From the NCBI RefSeq assembly GCF_900099825.1, contig NZ_LT629693.1, forward strand, positions 8,275,116-8,339,115: a stretch of DNA of 64,000 nucleotides, given 5' to 3'. The translations under genes were made by a program, and so were the position numbers. Each line of letters begins with the position of its first letter. Positions within the stretch are counted from its first letter, which is position 1. The notes under the pieces were generated by a model that made no database searches, was not told where the DNA came from, and saw nothing but the letters and a program-made list of their open reading frames with translations. This DNA comes from Bradyrhizobium ottawaense (GTDB taxonomy: Bacteria > Pseudomonadota > Alphaproteobacteria > Rhizobiales > Xanthobacteraceae). Shown here in pieces: positions 57,436 to 64,000 of the stretch.

Positions 57436-57642
57436 ATGCAAACGGAGGCCTGTTTGTTCCCGCCCATCGACACCCGCAATAAGCCCATGATTTCAACATG
57501 TTTCCGCCCTCGTTCGATGACCGAACGCGGCGGCCATACTGACCTTGTTTTCGCTACTCGGTTCGTTCCCAGAGTGGACTGCCTGCAACCGCAGGCTAAG
57601 CCGCAGACCATCGCCCTGACGCGAAAGGGTGCGACACAATGA
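57436..57642 (+). CDS. Small hypothetical protein, start uncertain
   Basis: A frame of up to 68 residues, open from ATG 57436; TTG at 57454 lies close behind GGAGG and may be the true start. Arg/Thr/Pro-rich, two Cys. Ends in an ATGA overlap with the DUF3850 gene. Confidence 0.4.
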   Translation: MQTEACLFPPIDTRNKPMISTCFRPRSMTERGGHTDLVFATRFVPRVDCLQPQAKPQTIALTRKGATQ

Positions 57643-57905
57643 AGCGGCGGTATAAAAAATCCTGGACCCACTTCTTCCAGGCGATCAAGGGCGGCCGAAA
57701 GTTGCACGACGTCCGCGAAGACGACGGCTATCAAATCGGCGACATCCTAGTCTTGCAGGAGTTCGACAACATCAACGGGCGCTATACGGGCGCCGAGATC
57801 GAGGTCGAGGTCACCTACATCACCAACCGCACCGTGCCGTGCGCGTTCTCCAGCGCCGTGCTGTCGCCCGGTCACTGCATCCTGAGCCTGAAGGTGTTGG
57901 CATGA
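57639..57905 (+). CDS. DUF3850 (ASCH-related) protein
   Basis: An 88-residue protein with 'FFQAIKGGRKLHDVREDDGYQIGDILVLQEFDNINGRYTGAEIEVEVTYI'. That is the DUF3850 order (pocket strand with His/Arg and 'GD.L.L.E.D'), related to ASCH/PUA-like RNA-binding folds. Common in phages near nucleotide-metabolism genes. Confidence 0.8.
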   Translation: MKRRYKKSWTHFFQAIKGGRKLHDVREDDGYQIGDILVLQEFDNINGRYTGAEIEVEVTYITNRTVPCAFSSAVLSPGHCILSLKVLA

Positions 57906-58456
57906 TGTTAGGTTGTTGCTCCGCTGTGAACCCATGCTCGCACCAGCAGCGCGATCCCAACTCGCTCTGCGACATCTGCTGCCAGGCTAGCGGTATCGTC
58001 ATGCCGAAGACCGATCGTCGGAACCAGGACTGGTGGGACAACTACTTCCTCGATCTCGCGGAAGCGGTTGCCTATGCCTCGAAGGATCCAAGCACCAAGG
58101 TCGGCGCCGTCATCGTTCGTCCTGACCGAACGGTGGCCTCCATGGGCTACAACGGCTTCCCGCGAGGGATCAAGGATAGCGACGAGCGCCTCAATGACCG
58201 TCCGACCAAATACTCCATGGTCGTTCACGCCGAGCCCAACGCCATCCTCTCGGCTCGTGAGCCGGTCCGTGGCTACTCGATCTACACCACGCTGTTCACC
58301 TGCGCTGACTGCGCCAAGCTGATCATCCAGGCCGGCATCAAGAAGGTGGTCTCGCCGACCTACGACATAGAGCGCTGGGAGAAGTCGCTGACGCTGTCGA
58401 AGCAGCTGTTCACCGAGGCAGGGGTCGAGTTCAAGCTGATCGATAGGGCGATCTGA
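57902..58456 (+). CDS. dCMP deaminase with Cys-rich N terminus
   Basis: A 184-residue protein. The N-terminal 30 residues hold seven Cys and a His ('CCSAVNPCSHQQR' and 'LCDICCQ'), suggesting an extra zinc site absent from standard enzymes. The deaminase domain has 'SKDPSTKVGAVIV' (about 60-72), 'GYNGFPRGI', the zinc/catalytic 'HAEPNAI' (His about 108, Glu about 110) and 'CADCAK' (about 134-139). It converts dCMP to dUMP, the substrate of ThyX. Starts in an ATGA overlap with the DUF3850 gene. Confidence 0.85.
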   Translation: MMLGCCSAVNPCSHQQRDPNSLCDICCQASGIVMPKTDRRNQDWWDNYFLDLAEAVAYASKDPSTKVGAVIVRPDRTVASMGYNGFPRGIKDSDERLNDRPTKYSMVVHAEPNAILSAREPVRGYSIYTTLFTCADCAKLIIQAGIKKVVSPTYDIERWEKSLTLSKQLFTEAGVEFKLIDRAI

Positions 58457-58761
58457 TGCGCCTGGAAGAATGGCCCCTGCCCTACGTGCGCGTGAAGTGC
58501 GCTCAGTGCGAGCGCGAAGGACGCCTCAGCAAGGACGGATTGCTCGAACGCTTCGGCGGTGAGCGAGAGATGTTCGTGGTCCGCGCCAAACTGACCGAGG
58601 CGAGCTGCAAGCGTGAGAACAAGAAGTCGCCCTGCATGTCCATCCTACCAGACGCACTGCTCGTGCAGGCGATCCGGGCTGAACGCAAGGAAGACATCCT
58701 CAGCGTCGAGATAATGCAAGAGGCGGCAAATTGGAACCCGAAGTGGTTGGAGGAAAAGTGA
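58456..58761 (+). CDS. Hypothetical Cys-containing protein
   Basis: A 101-residue protein with 'VKCAQCEREGRL' (CxxC at about 15-18) and two further Cys (about 51 and 59). A half zinc ribbon is possible. TGATG overlap with the deaminase and GTGA with the methylase. Confidence 0.55.
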   Translation: MRLEEWPLPYVRVKCAQCEREGRLSKDGLLERFGGEREMFVVRAKLTEASCKRENKKSPCMSILPDALLVQAIRAERKEDILSVEIMQEAANWNPKWLEEK

Positions 58762-59510
58762 TCGACCCGATCTTTGTCTCGACGGCATTTTACGAGGAAG
58801 CCAGACGACACGGCTTCGACATGACGCGCTTCGCGACCAAGGCTCCGCTTGATGCGGAGGCAACGGAAGAGTCGTGTCCGGACGCTTGCTTGAATGCAAA
58901 CGACTTCCTGCGACCGGCCTTCAACCTGCAGCCGCTCAAGCAGCGTCACTATGGTCTGGCGAAGCTCGATCCGCCGTGGGCCTTCAAGACCTATTCCGAA
59001 GCCGGCAAGGGCAAGTCGGCCGAGCAGCACTACGACACCATGTCGCTTGAGGACATCTTCAATCTGAAGGTGGAAGACCTCGCGCATCCGGACGGCATGT
59101 GGGTTTGGCTCTATGCCACCGCTCCGATGTACGACGCGGCTCGCGCCTGCTTCGACAAATGGAACGTCAAGTACGTCACCCAGGGTGTCTGGGTGAAGAT
59201 GGTCAAGGACAATAGCAAGCCGACCTTCGGCACCGGCTACGTCCTTCGCAATTGCCACGAACCATTCCTCATCGGGAAGGTCGGCACGCCGCGCATCCAC
59301 TCCCGCAACATCCGCTCCGCGATTCTGGAGCCGCGTCGCGAGCACTCACGCAAGCCAGAGCAAGGCTACGTCGATGCCGCGAAGATGGCTGGACCATACC
59401 CGAAGGCGGACATCTTCAGCCGCGAGGCGCGTCCCGGCTGGGACGGTTGGGGCAACGAAATCACCAAGTTCAACCACCCTGAAGCAGAGCCGGAGCTGGA
59501 GGTAGCATGA
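58758..59510 (+). CDS. MT-A70-type adenine methyltransferase
   Basis: A 250-residue protein starting at GTG 58758 (overlap with the previous stop). The core has 'LAKLDPPWAF' (DPPW at about 71-74), 'MWVWLYATAPMYDAARACFDKWNVKYVTQGVWVKM' and 'NCHEPFLIGK.G.PR', the order of MT-A70/Ime4-like N6-adenine methylases common in phages. It should protect DNA or modify sites. The first 55 residues are not part of the domain and are partly encoded by a copy of the palindrome (58885). Confidence 0.82.
   Translation: MIDPIFVSTAFYEEARRHGFDMTRFATKAPLDAEATEESCPDACLNANDFLRPAFNLQPLKQRHYGLAKLDPPWAFKTYSEAGKGKSAEQHYDTMSLEDIFNLKVEDLAHPDGMWVWLYATAPMYDAARACFDKWNVKYVTQGVWVKMVKDNSKPTFGTGYVLRNCHEPFLIGKVGTPRIHSRNIRSAILEPRREHSRKPEQGYVDAAKMAGPYPKADIFSREARPGWDGWGNEITKFNHPEAEPELEVA
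58885..58900 (+). promoter_or_regulatory. Regulatory palindrome inside the methylase frame
   Basis: CTTGC-TTGAAT-GCAAA, arms 9 of 10. Translated, it gives Ala-Cys-Leu-Asn-Ala-Asn in the methylase N-terminal extension. It is the only copy well inside an open gene and may mark a gene fusion that swallowed a former intergenic gap. Confidence 0.6.
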
Positions 59511-59785
59511 GCCAGAAGATCACGAACATCATCGTCATGTCCGCAGGACCGATCTCTTTCAGCGCCGTACGCATCGAGGTCGAGGAACACCAGCCGACGC
59601 TCAAATTCCGAATGACCTTTGGCGACAAGGTCGTCGCAGAGATGGGCGAGCAGGCCGCGCGCCTGTTCTCCCGACTCGTGGGACAGACCTTCACCGTCGA
59701 GAAGAACGACGAGTGGACGCGCCTGCCCACCTACGCCGCGGTCGACGCCGACCGCAAACGGATCGCAGCACGCAGCTCGGTCTGA
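59507..59785 (+). CDS. Hypothetical protein
   Basis: A 92-residue protein, ATGA-coupled to the methylase. Beta-rich with 'VRIEVEEHQPTLKFRMTFGDKVVAEMGEQAARLFSRLVGQ', a short domain of the type that ends in a helix packed on a sheet. No family recognised. Confidence 0.55.
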   Translation: MSQKITNIIVMSAGPISFSAVRIEVEEHQPTLKFRMTFGDKVVAEMGEQAARLFSRLVGQTFTVEKNDEWTRLPTYAAVDADRKRIAARSSV

Positions 59786-59809
59786 CCAAAACCAACCACG
59801 GAGAAGATC

Positions 59810-60299
59810 GTGAACAGACTCCTCACGGCGCTGATTGGCGCCGCAATCCTCGCTGTCACCATGTCGACCGCCGATGCGCGTCCGCATCATCGCAGGCATC
59901 ACCATCACCACCACGCTCGTGTTGTACAGGTTGAGCAGCAGCAATCGTTCTTTAGCGGTTTCGGCGGGCGGCGTCGTGGATCGCGCCCGTCAGTTCATCG
60001 GAGCCACTGCCAGTCAGGTCGGCGTCCGATCGACGCTCTGGTGCTCAGCCTTCTTGCGCAAGATCACGGGCGCGTCCGGCGTCGACGACACCGCCCTCTC
60101 CTGGGAGCGTCGCCAACACATCGCCCCGCAGGTCGGCGCTATCGTGACCATGGGTCGCCGTGGCGGCGGTCACGTCGGTGTGGTCTCTGGTTTCACTGCC
60201 AAGGGAGATCCGATCGTCATCAGCGGCAACAACGGTGGCCGCGTCCGTGAGGCTGTGCATTCCCGCAGCAGCATCCGCTCCTGGGTGTCCGCATCATGA
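59810..60299 (+). CDS. Exported CHAP/NlpC-like peptidase, frame broken by one base
   Basis: The frame from 59810 starts with a signal peptide (cleavage after Ala-Asp-Ala at about 23) and a His-run. It loses sense at about 59966, where a GGG run occurs. The other frame (to 60299) carries 'GVVDRARQFIGATAS', 'STLWCSAFLRKITG' (Cys nucleophile) and 'GAIVTMGRRGGGHVGVVSGFTAKGDPIVISGN' (His), the layout of CHAP/TIGR02594-type cysteine peptidases. One missing or extra G joins them. Could cleave peptidoglycan. Confidence 0.6.
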
Positions 60300-60493
60300 A
60301 GCGGGTAAAACGCATCCAGGCAAAGGACCCCTTCACCGACGTCAAGGTAACGGTGGAGATCAAGTCCAAGAACGGCTGGCGCTCTCGCGACGAGATGGAC
60401 CGTTTTTCTTCATCGGTTGCCAGCGGCATCATGCATCAACTGTCCGCCAGCTCGCACCTGAAAATCACTCTCGATAAGATCAAGGTGGGCTGA
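60296..60493 (+). CDS. Small basic hypothetical protein (65 residues)
   Basis: ATGA-coupled. Lys/Arg-rich, beta strand 'VKVTVEIKSKNGW' then a helix with 'MDRFSSSVASGIMHQL'. No family recognised. Confidence 0.5.
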   Translation: MKRVKRIQAKDPFTDVKVTVEIKSKNGWRSRDEMDRFSSSVASGIMHQLSASSHLKITLDKIKVG

Positions 60494-60978
60494 TGGTAGC
60501 CTGCATCTCAGATAGCCTCTATTGCGAGGCGGCAGCATGCGAGAAGCACCTGCCCGACATCAAGGATACGTGGCGCCGAGCTGGCGCCGCGTTGAAGTCG
60601 CACGATCGGCGACCGACCCCATACGACATCGAGGTGTACTCCTTTCCGCAAGGATGGGGATCAACAGCGCTCGGCTTCGGCGGGATCGGCGGGCAGGCAA
60701 TGACGTCAGCCCAGACCACGGTCGTGATGTGCTCACCATCGGCGGCGGTCTACTTCGGACGGCGCCTAGCCTATGTCATCAAGACCGTAAACGGCAAGTT
60801 CATGGCTGATCTCGCCAGCCATGCGATGTCGGATGTCCGCCGGCCACTCGCAGTACGAGGCCATCTGATGGCGGACACACGGGAAGCACGACTGCGGATC
60901 GTGGCGAGTGGCAAGTGTCGCTCCGCCAGCCGCAACTTCGGAGGCAGGCTCAAATACCTCCGTCAATCGGTGGGATGA
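60493..60978 (+). CDS. Hypothetical protein
   Basis: A 161-residue protein in TGATG overlap. It contains 'FPQGWGSTALGFGGIGGQAMTSAQTTVV', a glycine-rich segment, and an Arg-rich C terminus. No family recognised. Confidence 0.55.
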   Translation: MVACISDSLYCEAAACEKHLPDIKDTWRRAGAALKSHDRRPTPYDIEVYSFPQGWGSTALGFGGIGGQAMTSAQTTVVMCSPSAAVYFGRRLAYVIKTVNGKFMADLASHAMSDVRRPLAVRGHLMADTREARLRIVASGKCRSASRNFGGRLKYLRQSVG

Positions 60979-61097
60979 TCTGCCAGCTCTCCGAGGAAGA
61001 AGAGGATTGCTACCACACCAGCAAGGAGGCTGTGGCAGCCGCAGAAGCATTCCGAGAGGAAGCTCGACAGAAACTTCAAGACGAATTTGGGAGGTGA
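60975..61097 (+). CDS. Small acidic protein (40 residues)
   Basis: ATGA-coupled; Glu-rich helix with two Cys. Followed directly by GGGAGG for the next gene. Confidence 0.45.
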   Translation: MICQLSEEEEDCYHTSKEAVAAAEAFREEARQKLQDEFGR

Positions 61098-61101
61098 ATT
61101 G

Positions 61102-61474
61102 ATGCCTGTTGTTTTTCAAAACTGGATCACCCGCAACGACCTGCTGGACAACCGGGACAAGATGTACGTCTTCGGTGACAACGTCCAACGGACCGGCTTT
61201 GCCGGCCAGGCCAAGGAGATGCGAGGAGAGCCGAATGCGATCGGAGTCGTCACCAAGTGGGCGCCCAGCATGCAGCCCACAGCCTTCTTCCGACGACACT
61301 GCGGCCTGCAAAATGCTGGTGGAGCGTGATCTTCTCCTGGTGCAGCAGGCCCTGGATCGTGGCCGCACAGTGGTCGTCCCGGCTGACGGCATCGGAACAG
61401 GCCTTTCGCGCCTGCCGAAATACGCACCGAACCTAGATGCGTTCATCAAAGAGTGGCTCAGGAGCCGATTATGA
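61102..61474 (+). CDS. DUF7831-like protein, frame broken by one base
   Basis: The frame from ATG 61102 gives 'YVFGDNVQRTGFAGQAKEMRGEPNAIGVVTKWAP', the N-terminal half of a phage family I recall as DUF7831. Near 61288 (CTTCTTCC) the sense passes to another frame that continues 'DRGRTVVVPADGIGTGLSRLPKYAPNLDAFI' to the stop at 61474. One base would restore a 123-residue protein with both signature halves. Possibly a nucleotide-related SLOG/macro-like enzyme. Confidence 0.6.
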
Positions 61475-61509
61475 AACATTCGCGAGGTCGGGTTTTCATC
61501 GAAGATCAC
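61471..61509 (+). other. Start of a gene cut off at a sequence boundary
   Basis: An ATGA overlap at 61471-61474 opens a new frame (Met-Lys-His-Ser-Arg-Gly-Arg-Val-Phe-Ile-Glu-Asp) in the style of the phage operon. After a dozen residues the sequence passes into the reverse-strand DUF3883 gene, with apparently lower GC to the right. I read this as a junction that truncates a phage gene. Confidence 0.45.
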
Positions 61510-62322
61510 CTAATGGATTTTGATTTCCACTTGGCTCCAGCGCCCAGAACCTTGATCCGCCGGGACATGCATCGCTATCTGCGCGACGGTGCGCTCTTGG
61601 AGGATCTCGGCTGGCAAGACCCAGATATGAAACACAAATGCGTCGCCATACTTCACGGCAGTTTCCCACTCATTCCGCGTTAGAACCATGCGAGGGGGGT
61701 TCTGCGTGGAAGACTTCACTTCGATAAGGCGGCCAATGGGCTCAACCGGTCCGGTGTCGTAAGAGCGGATATCATAGCCCGCACCGTTATCTTCAATTGC
61801 AACCCACTTTGGCTTTCTTGGAATCTGGAGAGCTTCGAGGCGAGCCGTTTCATAGGCGAGCGACAGCCGCTCTGCCTCGCGACCCTGCGCCAGGAGCCTG
61901 TCGTTTGCGGCGGCACGCGCGGTTTGTGCAAGATTGTCCCACCACAAAACAATCGCTTCGCTGGGGGGCTCTTCGAAAAGCCCTGCTGATCTGAGGCACT
62001 GCTCTTCGTCGCGCGTGAGCGCGGTCTTCACACGCTCCCTTCCGTAAGGGGTAAGCCGTACCCAAAGCGGATGCTGCCAACTGACGATGTTTGCGATCGC
62101 GTAACGTAGACCCTCTGCTGGATCTCCAAATGCGGAATCCACCGAAATCCTCTCGTGAAGCTCAATTCCTGTTTCGAAATCACACCCGGCATTATCCGCA
62201 TCTATTGTTGGGATTGAACGTGCGACCGTTTGCGCATCGAGCCCCGGGTAAGCAATGAGATATCGCCGTATCGCAAGAAGGGCGTTGAGAGCACTCATTG
62301 TGAAGTATTTTGTCGCCGACAT
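61510..62322 (-). CDS. DUF3883-domain protein, probable defence component
   Basis: A 270-residue protein. The N-terminal 170 residues are helical. The C-terminal 90 follow DUF3883 (PD-(D/E)XK-like, related to Mrr/NERD): 'GAGYDIRSYDTG', 'RLIEVKSSTQNPPRMVLTRNEWETAVKYGDAFVFHIW'. The Asp and the Glu-x-Lys pair are the expected active-site positions. It is encoded 8 bases behind the SNF2-like helicase, an arrangement seen in restriction-like antiviral modules. Confidence 0.72.
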   Translation of the reverse strand: MSATKYFTMSALNALLAIRRYLIAYPGLDAQTVARSIPTIDADNAGCDFETGIELHERISVDSAFGDPAEGLRYAIANIVSWQHPLWVRLTPYGRERVKTALTRDEEQCLRSAGLFEEPPSEAIVLWWDNLAQTARAAANDRLLAQGREAERLSLAYETARLEALQIPRKPKWVAIEDNGAGYDIRSYDTGPVEPIGRLIEVKSSTQNPPRMVLTRNEWETAVKYGDAFVFHIWVLPAEILQERTVAQIAMHVPADQGSGRWSQVEIKIH

Positions 62323-62330
62323 TAACGCCC

Positions 62331-64000
62331 CTACTCAGCGTCTTCGTCGTTGTACACGGCGTTCCCCTCGAGTTGCTCGATGAGATCGACGATATCAGCC
62401 GGGTCAACATCGTAGTCGACTGGATCTCCCGCATTTTCCTCATCTAGCGCGATCTGGTGAAGATCGGGGTCGTCGAGAAGAACCTGCAAGGCTCGAAGCT
62501 TCTGTGACAACCGACGACTAACCGAATGATCGATACTGCCCAAACCTTTTGGCGTCATCGTTTGAAAGATATGGATGTTAGTTTCCACTCCAGCTGGCAG
62601 GCCTAAGCGGTGAATGCGATCAAGCGATTGCAGGTAATGCGTAGAAACATAGCTGCGATCCAAATAAATCGCTTCGTGGCATACACGATGCAGGCTAATT
62701 CCCTCGCCAGCGGCGGCGGGGTTGGCGAGCATAACTTGGCATAGGGGATCGCTGTGGAATCTGTGAAGACGCCCTTCACGAGTTGCGGGATCGGATGGCT
62801 CTCCACTCGGCACCGCTCCGTATAGCGAAACCGGATTCAAGTCCGCTAACATGTTCTCCATTTGCTGAATTGTATCAGTGAAGATTGTCCAAATAACCGA
62901 CTTCTTACCTTCCTTCGCCAATGAGCGTGCCATGTCTGCAACCGCTCGCATTTTCGTAGACGCGCCTCGGCGAGAACCTGATCAACAATTCCAGAATCCA
63001 GATTGATCACATCGTCCGTAATCGACCGGAGTGCTAGTACCGGATTGGAAGAAAGCTGAAGGAGGCGCATGACCGATTTTTTTTGCGCCTATAATATCTA
63101 TGCGGGATTCGGTTCGAAGCGTGCTGAATTGGCGCAATGCCTCGTCTCGGACGATGCTGTAGAGAACCATCTGTCCTTTCGCCATGGGAATATGGACGAA
63201 ACTTCGATTGGGCTTCGGAAGGCCCAACTCTTGTTTGGTAGTCCTGACGTAAAGTTGTCCCAGGACCTGACGCGGGGTAATCCCTGCCCGATTTGGAAAC
63301 CGAGCCCCGCTCCCGGCCACAAGAAATCCAATTGAGATTGAATATCCGACGGGTGCTGCGGCATCGGTGTGCCAGTGAGAATGTCCCGTCGTATAGGCAG
63401 GGGCGCAACATTGAGAAGAAAAGCTCCCCGTTGCGAACGGAACCCCGCTTTCATGCGGTGAGCCTCATCCAAGAGGAGATGCACAGGCTGACGCGATAGG
63501 TATGAGGTGATGATCTCAGGAATTTGGATCATTAAGTCATAGTTGATAACGAAACGTGTCGCGCCTGATGATAGTGCGCGCTGGATTGCTTCTGACGATC
63601 CAGAGAGGACAGTGAATTTTTCGGCATTATCGCCCGGGGCATCATCAGCGATGCATTCTTCGACGACCTCGCGCCACGCTGGAAATGCAGTTTTCGGCCC
63701 CACCACCAGAATATGCTGACCCGGCTTTCGCGCGAGTATGTGCAGAGCTAACGAGACGGTGGTTTTTCCTGCTCCAGGAACGGAGAAATTCGCCCCGTTC
63801 TGCAGCGATAGAAGGTGTTGAATGTCGCGCAATTGAAAGTCAGTCAGCGTTCGCTTTGTGAACCCGGCATCTTGCAGGCGTTGAGTAATTTCATCCCTTG
63901 TTATCGTGAGGGTGAGGCTGCCCTTCGCCTCTTGGACTTTTTATACTGCTGAACAAATTGCTCGATCTTATCTCGCGCTTCGCCCGCTGCAGGACGAAAA
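62331..64000 (-). pseudogene. SNF2-like DEAD/DEAH helicase, several frameshifts, partial
   Basis: Four or more pieces in different frames make one SNF2-type helicase that continues beyond the window. Visible parts are 'FQLRDIQHLL' (Q motif) and 'FSVPGAGKTTVSLAL' (Walker A), 'LLLDEAHRMK' (motif II), 'LTGTPMPQHPSDIQSQLDFLWPG' (motif III), and 'SVIWTIFTDTIQQMENMLADL' and 'QSLDRIHRLG' (motif VI). Breaks fall near 63895 (A run), 63310, 63070 (T run) and 62950. Either a decayed gene or base-call errors near a contig end. Confidence 0.75.

Overview
The window looks like the early/replication half of a large temperate phage (integrated or episomal) of an alphaproteobacterium, probably Rhizobiales. 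This rests on about 60% GC, long runs of small genes joined by ATGA/TGATG overlaps, a CI-like repressor, an excisionase/integrase pair of a type common in Rhizobiales prophages, and a complete phage replication and nucleotide-metabolism set. No terminase, capsid, tail or lysis gene is visible, so the structural half must lie outside. Family assignments are by recognition of motifs, not by database search.

Layout. 1-700: a partial gene and one small reverse-strand gene. 700-2000: a structured stretch without credible genes. 2-17 kb: tightly packed small accessory genes, a tRNA-Glu, a ppGpp-hydrolase-like HD protein, a GIY-YIG protein, a phosphoribosyltransferase-like protein, and two tandem copies of an unassigned structured RNA at 6.2-6.5 kb. 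17-25 kb: a block with a zinc peptidase-like protein, rIIA-like and rIIB-like proteins and a DUF2135-type protein. 25-30 kb: a UvrD-like helicase and small genes. 30-39 kb: repressor, RuvC-like resolvase, an O-like replication protein with iterons inside its gene, a primase zinc finger plus Toprim/helicase, SSB, a DnaQ-like exonuclease, a YqaJ-type exonuclease and a probable annealing partner. 39-51 kb: HNH and MazG-like proteins, a B12-dependent ribonucleotide reductase, a periplasmic TAXI-type binding protein and ThyX. 51-53 kb: xis, int and a candidate attachment region. 53-61.5 kb: further phage accessory genes (LigA-related, DUF6884, DUF4326-SLOG, dCMP deaminase, MT-A70 methylase). 61.5-64 kb: reverse-strand genes of different character (a DUF3883 protein and a broken SNF2-like helicase), probably a defence module or non-phage DNA.

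The element that ties the region together is a 16-bp imperfect palindrome, consensus TTTGC-TTGAAT-GCAAA. About 23 copies (arms matching 7-10 of 10 positions) lie almost only in front of the first gene of each gene cluster, usually 10-40 bp before the start codon. One copy lies upstream of the repressor gene and one between the resolvase and the replication operon. I infer a phage-wide regulatory element (repressor operator/stoperator, phage-specific promoter part, or mRNA leader hairpin).

The other strong signals are the duplicated RNA with compensatory base changes (6185-6466) and five dyad-symmetric repeats of about 22-bp period inside the replication gene (32289-32399), resembling the lambda ori within gene O. 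Several genes are broken by single-base frameshifts, mostly beside short homopolymer runs (28.8, 60.0 and 61.3 kb, and several in 62.3-64 kb), so sequencing error must be considered before calling them pseudogenes.
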